Assembly: GCA_018712915.1 (NCBI GenBank)
Contig: DVGC01000023.1
Location: 1-54,636 of the forward strand
Source of the DNA: Candidatus Copromonas faecavium (nom. illeg.)
GTDB lineage: Bacteria; Bacillota; Clostridia; Lachnospirales; Lachnospiraceae
DNA: 54,636 nucleotides
Direction: 5' to 3'
Shown here: in pieces, positions 35,646-45,481 of the stretch
How the letters are laid out: every line of letters begins with the position of its first letter
How positions within the stretch are numbered: position 1 is the first letter of the stretch
The notes under the pieces: generated by a model
Databases searched by the model: none
The model's input: the letters and a program-made list of their open reading frames with translations, nothing else
What the model was told of the DNA's origin: nothing
Made by a program: the position numbers and the translations under genes

Positions 35646-37142
35646 ATGATTGACAGAGCAATCAAAAATCTGGTTCAGTACGGAAGAAAAACAGGGCTGC
35701 TGGAACCGGAGGATGAAATTTATGCCAGAAACCGGATTCTTGCGGTGCTTGGGAAAGATGGATATGAGGAGCCGGACGGGCCGTCCGGAGATCCCTGCCT
35801 GGAAGAAATTTTAAAGGAGCTTCTGGACTATGCTGCCGAACAGGGGCTTTTGGAGCATAACAGTGTGGTCTACCGGGATTTGTTTGACGCGAAACTGATG
35901 GACTGTCTGATGCCCAGGCCCAGTGAGGTGAAGAAAACCTTCTGGAGCCATTATGCCGGCTCCCCAAAAGAGGCGACGGATTATTATTATCAGCTGAGCC
36001 AGGATTCGGATTATATCCGCAGATACCGGGTCTGCAAGGATTTAAAATGGGTAACGGAGACGGAGTACGGTGCCCTGGATATTACCATCAATCTTTCCAA
36101 ACCGGAGAAGGATCCCAAGGCCATTGCAGCGGCGAAGAACGCCAGCCAGACCGGCTATCCCAAATGCCTTCTGTGCAGGGAAAATGTGGGATATGCGGGA
36201 CGGGTGGATCATCCGGCCAGAAACAACCACCGGATTATTCCGGTGACCCTGGACGGTCAGGAGTGGGGATTCCAGTATTCTCCCTATGTTTATTATAATG
36301 AACACTGCATTGTATTCAATGGGGTTCATACGCCGATGAAGATTGAGAAGGGAACCTTTGCCCGTCTTTTTGATTTTGTGAAGCAGTTCCCCCACTATTT
36401 CCTGGGATCCAATGCGGATCTGCCCATTGTAGGCGGCTCCATTCTGTCCCATGACCATTTCCAGGGCGGAAACTATACCTTTGCCATGGCCAAGGCGCCG
36501 GTGGAGCAGGAGCTGGCAATCGGCGGTTTTGAAGATGTGGAGGCGGGAATTGTCCGCTGGCCCATGTCCGTCCTGCGGATTCGCAGTGAAGAGACAGAGT
36601 GTCTGGTGGATCTGGCGGATCATATTCTGAACACATGGCGCGGGTATTCGGATCCGGAGGCCTTTATTTTTGCGGAGACGGACGGTGAGCCCCATAATAC
36701 CATTACGCCCATTGCCAGATTCCGGGACGGAAAGTATGAGCTGGATCTGGTGTTAAGAAACAACATTACGACACCGGAGCGTCCCCTGGGCGTGTTCCAT
36801 CCAAACCCCAGCCTGCATCATATTAAGAAAGAAAACATCGGACTGATTGAAGTCATGGGTCTGGCGGTTCTTCCGGCCAGATTAAAGGATGAAATGGAGC
36901 TGTTAGCTGAGTATATTCTTTCCGGAAAGGACATCCGCTCGGAAGCATCCATTGAAAAACATGCGGATTGGGCCGAGGCCTTTCTTCCCAAATACGGCAC
37001 GGTGACGAAAGAAAATATCATGGAGATCCTTCAGACGGAAATCGGTCATGTATTCGCCGCTGTCCTGGAGGATGCAGGAGTTTACAAACGTACGCCTGCC
37101 GGCAGAGAAGCGTTTCTGCGGTTTGTCAGTGCATTGAAATAA
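35646..37142 (+). CDS. galT: UDP-glucose--hexose-1-phosphate uridylyltransferase, class II
   Basis: A 498-residue Leloir-pathway enzyme that transfers UMP from UDP-glucose to galactose-1-phosphate. It is the long Gram-positive GalT type: MxDRAIKNLVQYGRKTGL start, CLLCRENVGYAGR, and the nucleotidyl-accepting histidine in SHDHFQGG (His269/His271). The galK and galE genes are not in the window, so it is expressed alone from a strong promoter. GGGAGG lies upstream of ATG 35646. Confidence 0.93.
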   Translation: MIDRAIKNLVQYGRKTGLLEPEDEIYARNRILAVLGKDGYEEPDGPSGDPCLEEILKELLDYAAEQGLLEHNSVVYRDLFDAKLMDCLMPRPSEVKKTFWSHYAGSPKEATDYYYQLSQDSDYIRRYRVCKDLKWVTETEYGALDITINLSKPEKDPKAIAAAKNASQTGYPKCLLCRENVGYAGRVDHPARNNHRIIPVTLDGQEWGFQYSPYVYYNEHCIVFNGVHTPMKIEKGTFARLFDFVKQFPHYFLGSNADLPIVGGSILSHDHFQGGNYTFAMAKAPVEQELAIGGFEDVEAGIVRWPMSVLRIRSEETECLVDLADHILNTWRGYSDPEAFIFAETDGEPHNTITPIARFRDGKYELDLVLRNNITTPERPLGVFHPNPSLHHIKKENIGLIEVMGLAVLPARLKDEMELLAEYILSGKDIRSEASIEKHADWAEAFLPKYGTVTKENIMEILQTEIGHVFAAVLEDAGVYKRTPAGREAFLRFVSALK

Positions 37143-37350
37143 GGCTGCGAAGATCCCGCCGGCTTCGGACGGCGGGAAAACCCGTGTATCGAAAGCCGTT
37201 AAGGTCTTTACGATTTTATGAAATCGGGAGGATGGACTCGCCAGGTTCGGAAATTTGTGTTATATTACTATCAGGATCCGGACGGAAAACGGAACCGGTA
37301 AAGTCTGCTTTGACCGGGAATGCAGACGGACAGAGAGCAAGGAGATTATT

Positions 37351-37776
37351 ATGCTGAATGAGGAAAAAATCCGGCTGATGACAGGAATCGCCATGTTTGA
37401 GAAAAAGGCGGAGAAGGAATCCTTTCCGGTAAACCGCTATTTCAAAAGCGATTATGTGGGAAGCCATATGATACGTTCCTTCATCTCATACACGATAACC
37501 TGTATCCTGTGTTTTACCCTCTGGCTTTTGTACCAGTTTGAGGATATTCTGAACACCATGGACATTGAAGTTTTGATTTCCTGGGGAAGAACCATTGGGA
37601 TCTATTATGCGGCAGGTCTTGTTATCTATCTGCTGATTACCCATCGGGTGTATTCCAGAAGATATGACGCAGCCTTAAAGAATATGAAAATCTATCAGGC
37701 AAAGCTGAGACGGCTGGAGCGCAGGTATGAGGTCCAGGCTGCATCAAAGGAAAGCGAGGAAGGAAGACGCTTATGA
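37351..37776 (+). CDS. Small membrane protein upstream of cdaA
   Basis: A 141-residue protein with two membrane helices (FISYTITCILCFTLWLLYQF and IGIYYAAGLVIYLLITHRV) and a basic coiled C-terminal region (NMKIYQAKLRRLERRYEVQ). Not a family I recognise. GGAGATT lies just before the ATG. It overlaps the next membrane protein gene by 4 bases and is part of a likely operon leading to cdaA-cdaR, so it may relate to c-di-AMP or turgor control. Confidence 0.65.
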   Translation: MLNEEKIRLMTGIAMFEKKAEKESFPVNRYFKSDYVGSHMIRSFISYTITCILCFTLWLLYQFEDILNTMDIEVLISWGRTIGIYYAAGLVIYLLITHRVYSRRYDAALKNMKIYQAKLRRLERRYEVQAASKESEEGRRL

Positions 37777-38726
37777 TGAGTCTTTTGGTATTCAAGGAAA
37801 AGCTGAAACGAATCTATGGGAAATACAGTCTTTATCTGATTCCGCTGGTGAAATTTATTGTGGGATTTCTGACGGCCTGGCTGATTAATACGAATATTGG
37901 GTTTATGGAGGAGCTTGGCGGCCCCTTTGTTCCTATTTTGTTCGGTCTGGTCGCTTCTTTTCTTCCGTATGGAGTAACGGCTTTTCTTGCCGGCCTTCTT
38001 GTCCTTGCACATGCGTCCCAGGTTTCCATGGAAGTGACCATGATCCTGTTTGTCTTTATGCTGGTGGTTATGATGCTGTATTACGGATTCCATCCGGGGG
38101 ACGGCTATCTTCTGCTTCTGACGCCGATGATGTTCTTTTTCCATCTTCCCTATGTGGTCCCTCTGATTGTGGGGCTGTCGGGCAGCCTGGTCTCCATTGT
38201 GCCGGTCTGCTGCGGAGTCTGTATTTACTATATTATCCTGTATCTGCAGCAGAACGCCGGGGTCTTAGCCGGTAGCAGTCTGCCGGAGATGGCGGAACGG
38301 TTTATCCGGATTGTTCAGGATGTGTTTGGAAATGAACTGATGTGGGTCATGGCGGCGGCTTTTGCGGCGGCGGTTCTTGTGGTGTTTATCATTAAGAATC
38401 TGTCGGTGGACTATTCCTGGTCCATTGCCATCATTGCAGGGGTGATTGTGCAGCTGGCGATTATTTTTATCGGGGATATGCGATTCAATCTGCCGGTTTC
38501 TGCCGGTTCCATGATTATTGGAATTCTTCTTTCGGTTCTGGCGGCGTTGGTTTATCAGTTTTTCGTTTTTGCTGTGGATTATACGAGAACCGAATATCTC
38601 CAGTACGAGGATGATGAATACTATTATTATGTAAAGGCGGTGCCGAAGATTGCGGTTTCGGCTCCGGATGTGAAGGTACAGAAGATTTATTCGCGTAAAA
38701 ATATGAGGCGCGAGCGAAAAGATTAA
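37773..38726 (+). CDS. Polytopic membrane protein upstream of cdaA
   Basis: A 317-residue protein with about nine membrane helices (LIPLVKFIVGFLTAWLI, VTAFLAGLLVLAHASQV, LVPSLPYVVPLIVG-type segment, AAFAAAVLVVFIIKNL, AIIAGVIVQLAIIFIG) and a Tyr/Asp-rich cytosolic tail (YEDDEYYYYVKAVPK). Not recognised. Two conserved-looking membrane genes in front of diadenylate cyclase suggest a partner in c-di-AMP or envelope homeostasis; this is inference from operon order (28 bases to cdaA). Confidence 0.65.
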   Translation: MMSLLVFKEKLKRIYGKYSLYLIPLVKFIVGFLTAWLINTNIGFMEELGGPFVPILFGLVASFLPYGVTAFLAGLLVLAHASQVSMEVTMILFVFMLVVMMLYYGFHPGDGYLLLLTPMMFFFHLPYVVPLIVGLSGSLVSIVPVCCGVCIYYIILYLQQNAGVLAGSSLPEMAERFIRIVQDVFGNELMWVMAAAFAAAVLVVFIIKNLSVDYSWSIAIIAGVIVQLAIIFIGDMRFNLPVSAGSMIIGILLSVLAALVYQFFVFAVDYTRTEYLQYEDDEYYYYVKAVPKIAVSAPDVKVQKIYSRKNMRRERKD

Positions 38727-38754
38727 ATGAGTGAATGTGGATGGAGGCGGAAAA

Positions 38755-39624
38755 ATGGCAGAATTTCTCTCAAACATGTATTCCTGGTTTTCCTTTATTC
38801 CAAGGATTACCTTTACGAATCTTGTCGAAATTCTGATTCTTACGGTCCTGATTTATGAGGTCCTTTTGTGGGTGCAGAATACCAGGACGGGAGTTTTATT
38901 AAAGGGCGGACTGGTGATTCTTGCCTTTTATCTCCTGGCCACGCTGTTCCATCTGAATACGATTATCTGGATTGCCAATAATCTGGGCCAGATTCTTTTA
39001 ATAGCGGTTATTGTGATTTTCCAGCCGGAGTTGAGAAAGGCCCTGGAGCAGCTGGGAAGCAAAAACATTTTTATGGATTTTTTCTCAACGGAGGATAAGC
39101 GGATTCAGGAAGGCTATTCGGACAAAACGGTCAACGAGATTGTCCGCGCGGCCTATGAGATGGGAAAAGTAAAAACAGGGGCATTGATTGTGATTGAGAG
39201 GGAAACGCCTCTTCAGGAAATTGAGCGTACCGGCATTATGGTAGACGGTATTGTAACGAGTCAGCTGTTAATCAATATTTTTGAACATAATACGCCTCTG
39301 CATGACGGGGCAGTGGTGGTAAGAGGAAACCGTGTAACGGCGGCAACCTGTTATCTGCCTCTGTCAGACAACTTAAGCATCAGCAAGGATCTGGGAACCA
39401 GGCACCGTGCGGCCCTTGGAATCAGCGAAAGCACCGACAGCCTGACGGTGGTGGTTTCAGAGGAGACCGGCCGTGTGACGCTGGCGGAGCATGGAAGTCT
39501 GAGAAGGATCACGGATCCGGAGGAGTTAAAAAAGGCTCTGGCAGTGGAAAGCAAGGAGGATGCGGCCGGCGGACGGTTCAGGCTCTGGAAAGGAAGGCAT
39601 AAAAATGAAAGAAAAGCAGAATAA
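38755..39624 (+). CDS. cdaA: Membrane diadenylate cyclase CdaA
   Basis: A 289-residue c-di-AMP synthase. Three N-terminal membrane helices (about residues 15-85), then the DAC domain with DGA (Asp184) in LHDGAVVVRGN and RHR (216-218) in GTRHRAALGIS, both required for catalysis. c-di-AMP controls K+ and osmolyte transport and wall homeostasis. GGAGGCGG precedes the ATG at 38755; the GTG at 38731 is less likely. The 3' end overlaps cdaR by 20 bases, as in other Firmicutes. Confidence 0.95.
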   Translation: MAEFLSNMYSWFSFIPRITFTNLVEILILTVLIYEVLLWVQNTRTGVLLKGGLVILAFYLLATLFHLNTIIWIANNLGQILLIAVIVIFQPELRKALEQLGSKNIFMDFFSTEDKRIQEGYSDKTVNEIVRAAYEMGKVKTGALIVIERETPLQEIERTGIMVDGIVTSQLLINIFEHNTPLHDGAVVVRGNRVTAATCYLPLSDNLSISKDLGTRHRAALGISESTDSLTVVVSEETGRVTLAEHGSLRRITDPEELKKALAVESKEDAAGGRFRLWKGRHKNERKAE

Positions 39625-41095
39625 GCGCTGGGGTCTGATGCTTCTGTCGCTTCTGTGTGGCTTTCTTGTCTGGCTGGGAGCGGTAAACGTGGCGGATCCG
39701 GTGATTACGGATACGGTGGAGGTGCCCATAGAAATTATCAACGATGAGGTACTGACGGAAAACGGTCTGACCTATGAAATTACCGGGCGAAGGACGGCAA
39801 CCATCGCTTATGAGGTGAAGACGACGGATGCTTACCGGATCCGTTCTTCTGATTTCAGGGCGGTGGCAGATATGACAGAGCTGTGGTCTGTGACAGGTTC
39901 TGTTCCGGTGGAAGTGCAGGTGCTGAACCATTCGGAATATCTGGTGTCGGATCCGGTAAGCCGGACGGCTACGATTAAAATCCAGACAGAGCCGATTCAG
40001 GAGAAGCAGTTTGTCCTGGAGACAACCTTGACCGGTACCATGCCGGATGGATATGCTCCCGGTTCTATAACTATTTCGCCTCAGTATCTGACTCTGGAAG
40101 GCCCTGAGTCTCTTATCGGACAGATCAGCAGCGCTGGGATTGAAATCAGTCTGGATAATGTGACGGAGGATGTAACGGCGACAGCCATTCCCATGTTTTA
40201 CGATGCCAATGGCAATGAAATTCAGTTAAGCGATCGGATTACCAGCGATTGTGAGACGGTGGAATATACGATGACCGTTTTACGGGTTAAGAATGTTAAT
40301 CTGGAATTTGAGGTTCAGGGAGAACCGGCTGACGGATACCGTTTTACCGGAATCCAGTGCAGTGTGAACAGTGTTCCTGTTATGGGACTCAGATCCCTGC
40401 TGGCATCTTTCCAGACCATTACCATTCCCGGAGACAGCCTGAATATTACGGGTGCAACGGCCAATGTAACGGTGACGGTGGATCTGAATTCTTATCTCCC
40501 GGAGGGAATCGAACTGGCCGGAATGCAGACCAGCACCATTGAGGTTACCCTTCAGGTGGAACGGCTGGAGACCAGGGAATTTGAGATTCCGATTGATGGA
40601 AATTCCTTCGTCGGCAGACAGAACGGCTATGTGTACCAGGCTGATCCGGCACAGATTTCTGTCTGGATTCAGGCGCTGTCGGAGGAGCTGGACAGCTTGT
40701 CCTTTGATTCTTCGGATATTGCCATCGATGTGTCCGGAATGGGAGAGGGCGACCATTATGCAGAGGCAGAGCTGACAGCCCAGCTTGATTCTGCCTATGA
40801 GCTGGTCAATATGACGGGATGCGTCGTAAATGTTTCTGCGCCGGAAGGACCGGGAGATGAAACAGAAAACACCCAGAGCGAGACGGAGGAGGACTCTTCC
40901 TCATCCGGACAGGTATCTTCGGAGGAAACTGCTGCTGATCCCGCAGGAAATGCGGGGACAGCAGGAAGCGGAAATCAGGGAACATCCGGGAACCGGGAAA
41001 CATCCGAAAGCCAGGAGGCGGCAGCGCCTTCTGCTTCGGCCGGACACCGGACGGAAACTTCCGATGCTGCGGAGCATACAACGGCGGCCCATTAA
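39605..41095 (+). CDS. cdaR: CdaA regulator, YbbR-domain protein CdaR
   Basis: A 496-residue protein. One N-terminal membrane helix (GLMLLSLLCGFLVWLGAVNV) followed by four YbbR repeats outside the membrane (e.g. VPIEIINDEVLTENGLTYEI; VEVQVLNHSEYLVSDPVSRT), then an Asp/Glu/Ser/Gly-rich disordered tail of about 80 residues. CdaR regulates CdaA by direct contact through the membrane. ATG 39605 lies inside the cdaA 3' end with GGAAGG ahead; the frame upstream to 39560 has no spaced site. Confidence 0.92.
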   Translation: MKEKQNKRWGLMLLSLLCGFLVWLGAVNVADPVITDTVEVPIEIINDEVLTENGLTYEITGRRTATIAYEVKTTDAYRIRSSDFRAVADMTELWSVTGSVPVEVQVLNHSEYLVSDPVSRTATIKIQTEPIQEKQFVLETTLTGTMPDGYAPGSITISPQYLTLEGPESLIGQISSAGIEISLDNVTEDVTATAIPMFYDANGNEIQLSDRITSDCETVEYTMTVLRVKNVNLEFEVQGEPADGYRFTGIQCSVNSVPVMGLRSLLASFQTITIPGDSLNITGATANVTVTVDLNSYLPEGIELAGMQTSTIEVTLQVERLETREFEIPIDGNSFVGRQNGYVYQADPAQISVWIQALSEELDSLSFDSSDIAIDVSGMGEGDHYAEAELTAQLDSAYELVNMTGCVVNVSAPEGPGDETENTQSETEEDSSSSGQVSSEETAADPAGNAGTAGSGNQGTSGNRETSESQEAAAPSASAGHRTETSDAAEHTTAAH

Positions 41096-41140
41096 GGAAA
41101 GCCGGAAGAGAAAAGCGTAAGAATCAGGAGTTAAGAAAAG

Positions 41141-41404
41141 ATGGTAAAACAAAAGGTAAAAATCAAGAACCCGACCGGGCTTCATTTAAGACCGGCGGGT
41201 ATTCTCTGCAAGGAGGCACTGAAGTATCAGTCTTCCGTAAAGTTTCAGTTTATGAATACCACGGCCAATGCAAAGAGCGTCTTAAGCGTTCTGGGAGCCT
41301 GTGTCAAGAGCGGAGACGAGATCACGTTTATCTGCGAGGGAGCTGACGAAGAACAGGCATTAAAGGATATGGTGGCGCTGGTGGAAAGCGGTCTTGGAGA
41401 ATAG
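41141..41404 (+). CDS. ptsH: HPr-family phosphocarrier protein
   Basis: An 87-residue protein with His15 in GLHLRPAG, the enzyme I phospho-acceptor, and Ser46 in NAKSVLSVLGA, the HPr-kinase site. It carries phosphate in the sugar phosphotransferase system and regulates catabolite control. No ptsI is adjacent. It follows cdaR by 45 bases, so it might be cotranscribed. A Crh-type protein lacks His15, so HPr is preferred. Confidence 0.92.
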   Translation: MVKQKVKIKNPTGLHLRPAGILCKEALKYQSSVKFQFMNTTANAKSVLSVLGACVKSGDEITFICEGADEEQALKDMVALVESGLGE

Positions 41405-41411
41405 GAGCAGA

Positions 41412-42800
41412 ATGCTTGTATATGTGATTTGTTATGGCGCCGGAATGCTGTTTGCATCCAGCGCCCATTACTATTTGTCGGGAGCTGCTCTTCTTTTTGC
41501 CGCTCTCTGGCTTTATGGAGGAGACTGCAGAAAGAGCGGGAATCTTCTGGATCTGAAGGCACTGTTTTCCCTGTTTTTTGTGGGAGGGCAGGGGATTTCC
41601 TGTCTGAAGCTTTCCAGACTGCAGACGGACTGGGCGTCCATGACCTGGCTGTGTTTTTTTGGTGCAGTGGTGTGCTTCCGGCTGGCCTGCGACCTGGTTG
41701 GAAAAAAACTTTCTTCCGGACGTGAGGCAGCGAAGGAGGGACAGTCCGGGGAGCGGAGCGTGCAGGCAGAGCCCGGTTTCGCCGTCCTGGGAAACGGGGA
41801 GCAGGGGAACCGGTATGATGTCTGGATCTTCCGGGCGGTGATTCTTCTTACGGCCCTGTCCTTAGCCGCCTTCCTTCTTGAGGCAGCCATACTGGGATAC
41901 GTTCCTTTCCTGGTTCGGGGAGTGCCCCATGCCTATTCTTATTTTCACATTTCCGGTGTCCATTATGTGACGGTTTCCTGTGTGCTGGTTCCGTCCATGG
42001 CGGTGCTCTGGTGGTTCTATACCGGGGGCTTTCGCGGAGAAAAAAGAAACAAACGGAAGACGGCACTTGTCTGCGGCGCAGTCCTCGCAGCCCTGGCGAT
42101 ACCGATTCTGTGCGTATCCAGGTTCCAGCTGATTTTTGGCGTTATCCTGGCGGTACTGATATTTATGGTGGTAACCGGGAACAAAAAGCTCCGGTATCTG
42201 GTGATGGCCGCTGCGGCTCTGGTGCCTTTATACGTGGTGCTGACCATTGCCAGGAGCCATGATGTGGAGTATCTCAACGGAATTTTTGAGATGAAGAACA
42301 GCCGGATGCCTATTTTTATCACCCAGCCCTACATGTACATTGCCAACAATTATGATAATTTTAACTGTCTGGTGGAACAGCTTCCGGAGCATTCCATGGG
42401 ACTTAAGGGCATGTTCCCGCTGTGGGCGCTGACGGGGCTTAAGTTTCTCGTTCCGGAGCTGGTAAACTGGCCCTTATATACCACAAAAGAGGAGCTGACG
42501 ACGGTTACCCTGTTCTATGATGCGTATTATGATTTCGGCATCTTGGGAGTCATGGGATTCGGAGCCCTTCTGGGAGCGGCGGCCCGTTTCCTGACCTGGA
42601 AAACCCGTCCGGGGAAAAATCCGGCCTGGTACCTGCTCTATTCCCAGGCAGCCTTATATTTCATGCTTTCGTTTTTTACAACCTGGTATTCCAATCCCAC
42701 CACCTGGTTTTATTTTGCGGTGACACTGGCCTTTGCCATCTGGTGTGATGAAAGAAAAAATATATTCTGGAGGTTTTATTTATGGTATCAGAAAAAATGA
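41412..42800 (+). CDS. O-antigen/oligosaccharide polymerase-like membrane protein
   Basis: A 462-residue protein with about 11-12 membrane helices and the long outer loop typical of Wzy/ligase-like proteins (MFPLWALTGLKFLVPELVNW ... TTVTLFYDAYYDFGILGVMGFG). It probably polymerises or ligates a surface polysaccharide, but no glycosyltransferase genes are nearby, so the substrate is unknown. The ATG at 41412 follows AGGAG by 4 bases. Its 3' end overlaps the aminotransferase gene by 19 bases, suggesting coupling. Confidence 0.7.
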   Translation: MLVYVICYGAGMLFASSAHYYLSGAALLFAALWLYGGDCRKSGNLLDLKALFSLFFVGGQGISCLKLSRLQTDWASMTWLCFFGAVVCFRLACDLVGKKLSSGREAAKEGQSGERSVQAEPGFAVLGNGEQGNRYDVWIFRAVILLTALSLAAFLLEAAILGYVPFLVRGVPHAYSYFHISGVHYVTVSCVLVPSMAVLWWFYTGGFRGEKRNKRKTALVCGAVLAALAIPILCVSRFQLIFGVILAVLIFMVVTGNKKLRYLVMAAAALVPLYVVLTIARSHDVEYLNGIFEMKNSRMPIFITQPYMYIANNYDNFNCLVEQLPEHSMGLKGMFPLWALTGLKFLVPELVNWPLYTTKEELTTVTLFYDAYYDFGILGVMGFGALLGAAARFLTWKTRPGKNPAWYLLYSQAALYFMLSFFTTWYSNPTTWFYFAVTLAFAIWCDERKNIFWRFYLWYQKK

Positions 42801-43978
42801 AGCCCTTTATGGCCAATAATTCGGCTATTCGTGCCATGTTTGAGGAAGGCAACCGCATGGCAGCAATTTACGGCAGGGAGAATGTATATGATTTCAGTCT
42901 GGGAAACCCCAATGTGCCGGTTCCCCAGGTCAATGATGCGATTCTCGAACTGGTAAAGGATGAAGATTTCAACACGCTCCATGGATATATGAGCAACGCC
43001 GGATATCCGGATGTGCGCCAGACCATTGCCGAGTCTCTCAACGAACGGTTTGGCTGTCATTTTACCGGCAATAATCTGATTATGACCGTGGGAGCAGCCA
43101 GCGGCCTTAACGTGATTTTGAAGAGTATTTTAAATCCCGGGGATGAAGTTATCGTATTTGCTCCCTATTTTGTGGAATACAATGGATATGTAAGAAACTA
43201 CGACGGAAATGTGGTGGTGATTTCTCCGGATACGGAAACCTTTCTTCCCAGACTGTCGGAATTTGAAGAAAAGATCACGGAAAAAACAAAGGCGGTTATC
43301 ATCAACAATCCCAACAATCCCACGGGTGTGGTATACGGGGAGGATGTCATTCGCAGGATGGCTGCCATTCTGGAGAAGAAGGAAAAGGAATTCCATACTT
43401 CCATTGTCCTGATTTCTGACGAGCCGTACCGGGAGCTGGCCTATGGCGGCGTGCAGGTGCCCTTTGTTACCAATTATTACCACAATTCGGTTGTGGTTTA
43501 TTCCTACAGTAAATCTCTTTCTGTCCCGGGAGAGAGGATCGGATATCTTGTGATTCCGGACGAGATGGACGATTCCGGAGAGCTGATTCAGGCGGCCACC
43601 ATTGCCAACCGGGTTCTTGGCTGCGTCAATGCACCGTCCCTGATGCAGAAAGTGATTCAGTACTGTATCCGTCATGACGTAACGGTGAACCTGGAGGCTT
43701 ATGAGAAAAACAGAAATCTGATCTATTCGGCGCTGACCGAATATGGATTTACCTGTGCAAAACCGGACGGGGCATTTTACCTGTTTGTCAAGTCGCCGGT
43801 GGAGGATGAGAAGGAGTTCTGCGAAACAGCCAAGAAGCATCATGTGCTGTTTGTGCCGGGAAGCTCCTTTGCGTGTCCCGGTTATGTGCGGATTTCCTAT
43901 TGTGTATCCTATGAGCAGATTGAGCGTTCCCTTCCTGCGTTTAAGGAAATTGCCGGAGAATATGGATTAAGCCGGTAA
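42782..43978 (+). CDS. Class I/II PLP-dependent aminotransferase
   Basis: A 398-residue fold-type I aminotransferase. GNPNVPVP N-terminal motif, phosphate-binding GAASGLN, NNPNNPTGVV, ISDEPYRE and the PLP lysine K244 in SYSKSLSVPGERIGY. Similar to aspartate/aromatic aminotransferases in Clostridia; exact substrate cannot be set from sequence. Starts within the upstream polymerase-like gene, so it may share its transcript. Confidence 0.9.
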   Translation: MVSEKMKPFMANNSAIRAMFEEGNRMAAIYGRENVYDFSLGNPNVPVPQVNDAILELVKDEDFNTLHGYMSNAGYPDVRQTIAESLNERFGCHFTGNNLIMTVGAASGLNVILKSILNPGDEVIVFAPYFVEYNGYVRNYDGNVVVISPDTETFLPRLSEFEEKITEKTKAVIINNPNNPTGVVYGEDVIRRMAAILEKKEKEFHTSIVLISDEPYRELAYGGVQVPFVTNYYHNSVVVYSYSKSLSVPGERIGYLVIPDEMDDSGELIQAATIANRVLGCVNAPSLMQKVIQYCIRHDVTVNLEAYEKNRNLIYSALTEYGFTCAKPDGAFYLFVKSPVEDEKEFCETAKKHHVLFVPGSSFACPGYVRISYCVSYEQIERSLPAFKEIAGEYGLSR

Positions 43979-44079
43979 GAAACGAAAGAACCGGATTGGC
44001 GGTGCAGAAAAACCGTTTATCCGGAGTTTGGGCCGTCAGTAACTTTGCCTGCGCGGCCTTTTCCGGCTTCTGAAAAGAG

Positions 44080-45312
44080 ATGGGTGGTTTGGATATCAGA
44101 AAATATATAAGAATCTTCCTGAATATTGCGGTTCCCATTGCCATTATCTATGCGGTTTGCGTCTGGGGAGTCCGCCTGCTTTTGTTTTTTATGCCGTTTG
44201 TCATCGGATGGATCGTGGCGATGATTGCAAATCCTCCGGTCCGGTTTCTGGAGAAGCGGCTGAAAATTGTCCGGAAACATGGCTCCGCAGTGCTGATAGT
44301 AGGAGTGCTGGCGCTGGTGATTCTCGGACTTTACGGCCTGATCACGTTTCTGATGCGGGAGATGAACAGCTTTTTGAAGGCTCTGCCCGGCCTGTTTCAG
44401 ACGATGCAGCAGGATGTGGCGGCTGCCCTGTCCAATATCAGCAGTCTGCTGTCCTTCCTGCCGGACGGGATTGTATCTGCCTTTGAACAGGCGGCGGACA
44501 GTATGGGAACCTATGTGGGTGAGTTTGTACAGAATTACGCGGCGTCGGCCGGAGGAGCCGTGGCCCGTTCCCTTCCGGATGCATTCATCAATGTTCTGTT
44601 TGTGCTGATTTCCTCGTATATGTTTCTGGCGGAACATGATAGGATTCTGACGGCCGTAAGGAAACGGATGCCGGATGCGGTGATAAAATATGTAGGGTTC
44701 CTGAAAAGGGATATCCGGACGGTCATCGGCGGCTACTTTATGGCCCAGTTTAAAATTATGTTCGTGGTTGCCGTCATTCTGTTCGCCGGCCTTCTGGTAC
44801 TTCAGGTACGATACAGCTTCCTTATTGCCATTGGAATTGCGCTCCTGGATTTTCTTCCCATGTTCGGGACGGGTACGGCCCTGATTCCGTGGGCGGCGGT
44901 CAAGCTGATTACCGGTGAATATGCGTATGCCATCGGCCTTCTGCTTCTGTATGTGCTGACACAGGTGATCCGCCAGATCATTCAGCCGAAGATTGTGGGT
45001 GACAGCATGGGCCTGCCGCCGCTCACGACTCTGATTCTCCTGTTTTTGGGGTTTAAATTCCGCGGAATTGCAGGCATGATTTTAGCCGTCCCCATTGGCA
45101 TGGTGGTGATTAAATTTTATGAATACGGAGCGTTTGATTCCCTGATTGCCAATGGAAAGCTTCTGATAAAGGAGATTGGAAAGCTGATGAGAGAGGACGG
45201 GGAAGAATCGGAAGCTCAGGAGGTACCCGGGATCGGAGAACGTACGGCTGCAAGAAAAAGCAGAGCGGGTGCAGAGCCCCGGGATGAGAAAGGGGAAAAA
45301 CAGCAGAGATAA
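44080..45312 (+). CDS. AI-2E family membrane protein (YtvI-like)
   Basis: A 410-residue protein with about eight membrane helices in the AI-2E/PerM pattern (FMPFVIGWIVAMIANPPVRFLEKRL start; GIALLDFLPMFGTGTALIPWAA; QIIQPKIVGDSMGLPPLTTL). The N-terminal sequence resembles YtvI, a sporulation-linked member; other members export AI-2 or transport Na+. The last 60 residues are charged. No strong ribosome site; AAAGAG is 5 bases before the ATG. Confidence 0.82.
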   Translation: MGGLDIRKYIRIFLNIAVPIAIIYAVCVWGVRLLLFFMPFVIGWIVAMIANPPVRFLEKRLKIVRKHGSAVLIVGVLALVILGLYGLITFLMREMNSFLKALPGLFQTMQQDVAAALSNISSLLSFLPDGIVSAFEQAADSMGTYVGEFVQNYAASAGGAVARSLPDAFINVLFVLISSYMFLAEHDRILTAVRKRMPDAVIKYVGFLKRDIRTVIGGYFMAQFKIMFVVAVILFAGLLVLQVRYSFLIAIGIALLDFLPMFGTGTALIPWAAVKLITGEYAYAIGLLLLYVLTQVIRQIIQPKIVGDSMGLPPLTTLILLFLGFKFRGIAGMILAVPIGMVVIKFYEYGAFDSLIANGKLLIKEIGKLMREDGEESEAQEVPGIGERTAARKSRAGAEPRDEKGEKQQR

Positions 45313-45430
45313 TCAGGAATATAAGAACCAGAAGAGATGAAAAGCAATGAAAACCAGCAGGCAAAAGCAAAAGCTGGAAATCAAAGGGAAGCTGAGAACA
45401 AAGCTGGAAACAGAAAAAGACATAAAACGA

Positions 45431-45477
45431 ATCCCCCTGCAGATACCGGAAAAGCCGATTCCTGCAGGGGGATTTTC
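45431..45477. terminator. Bidirectional terminator
   Basis: ATCCCCCTGCAG (45431-45442) pairs with CTGCAGGGGGAT (45462-45473), between the AI-2E gene and the convergent tRNA genes; TTTTC follows on the plus strand and ATTCGTTTT on the minus. Confidence 0.8.
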
Positions 45478-45481
45478 ACAC

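Noticed and set aside
37152..37180. Terminator after galT
   Set aside because: CCCGCCG/CGGCGGG forms a stem but is followed by AAAACCC rather than a T-run; not listed as a terminator.
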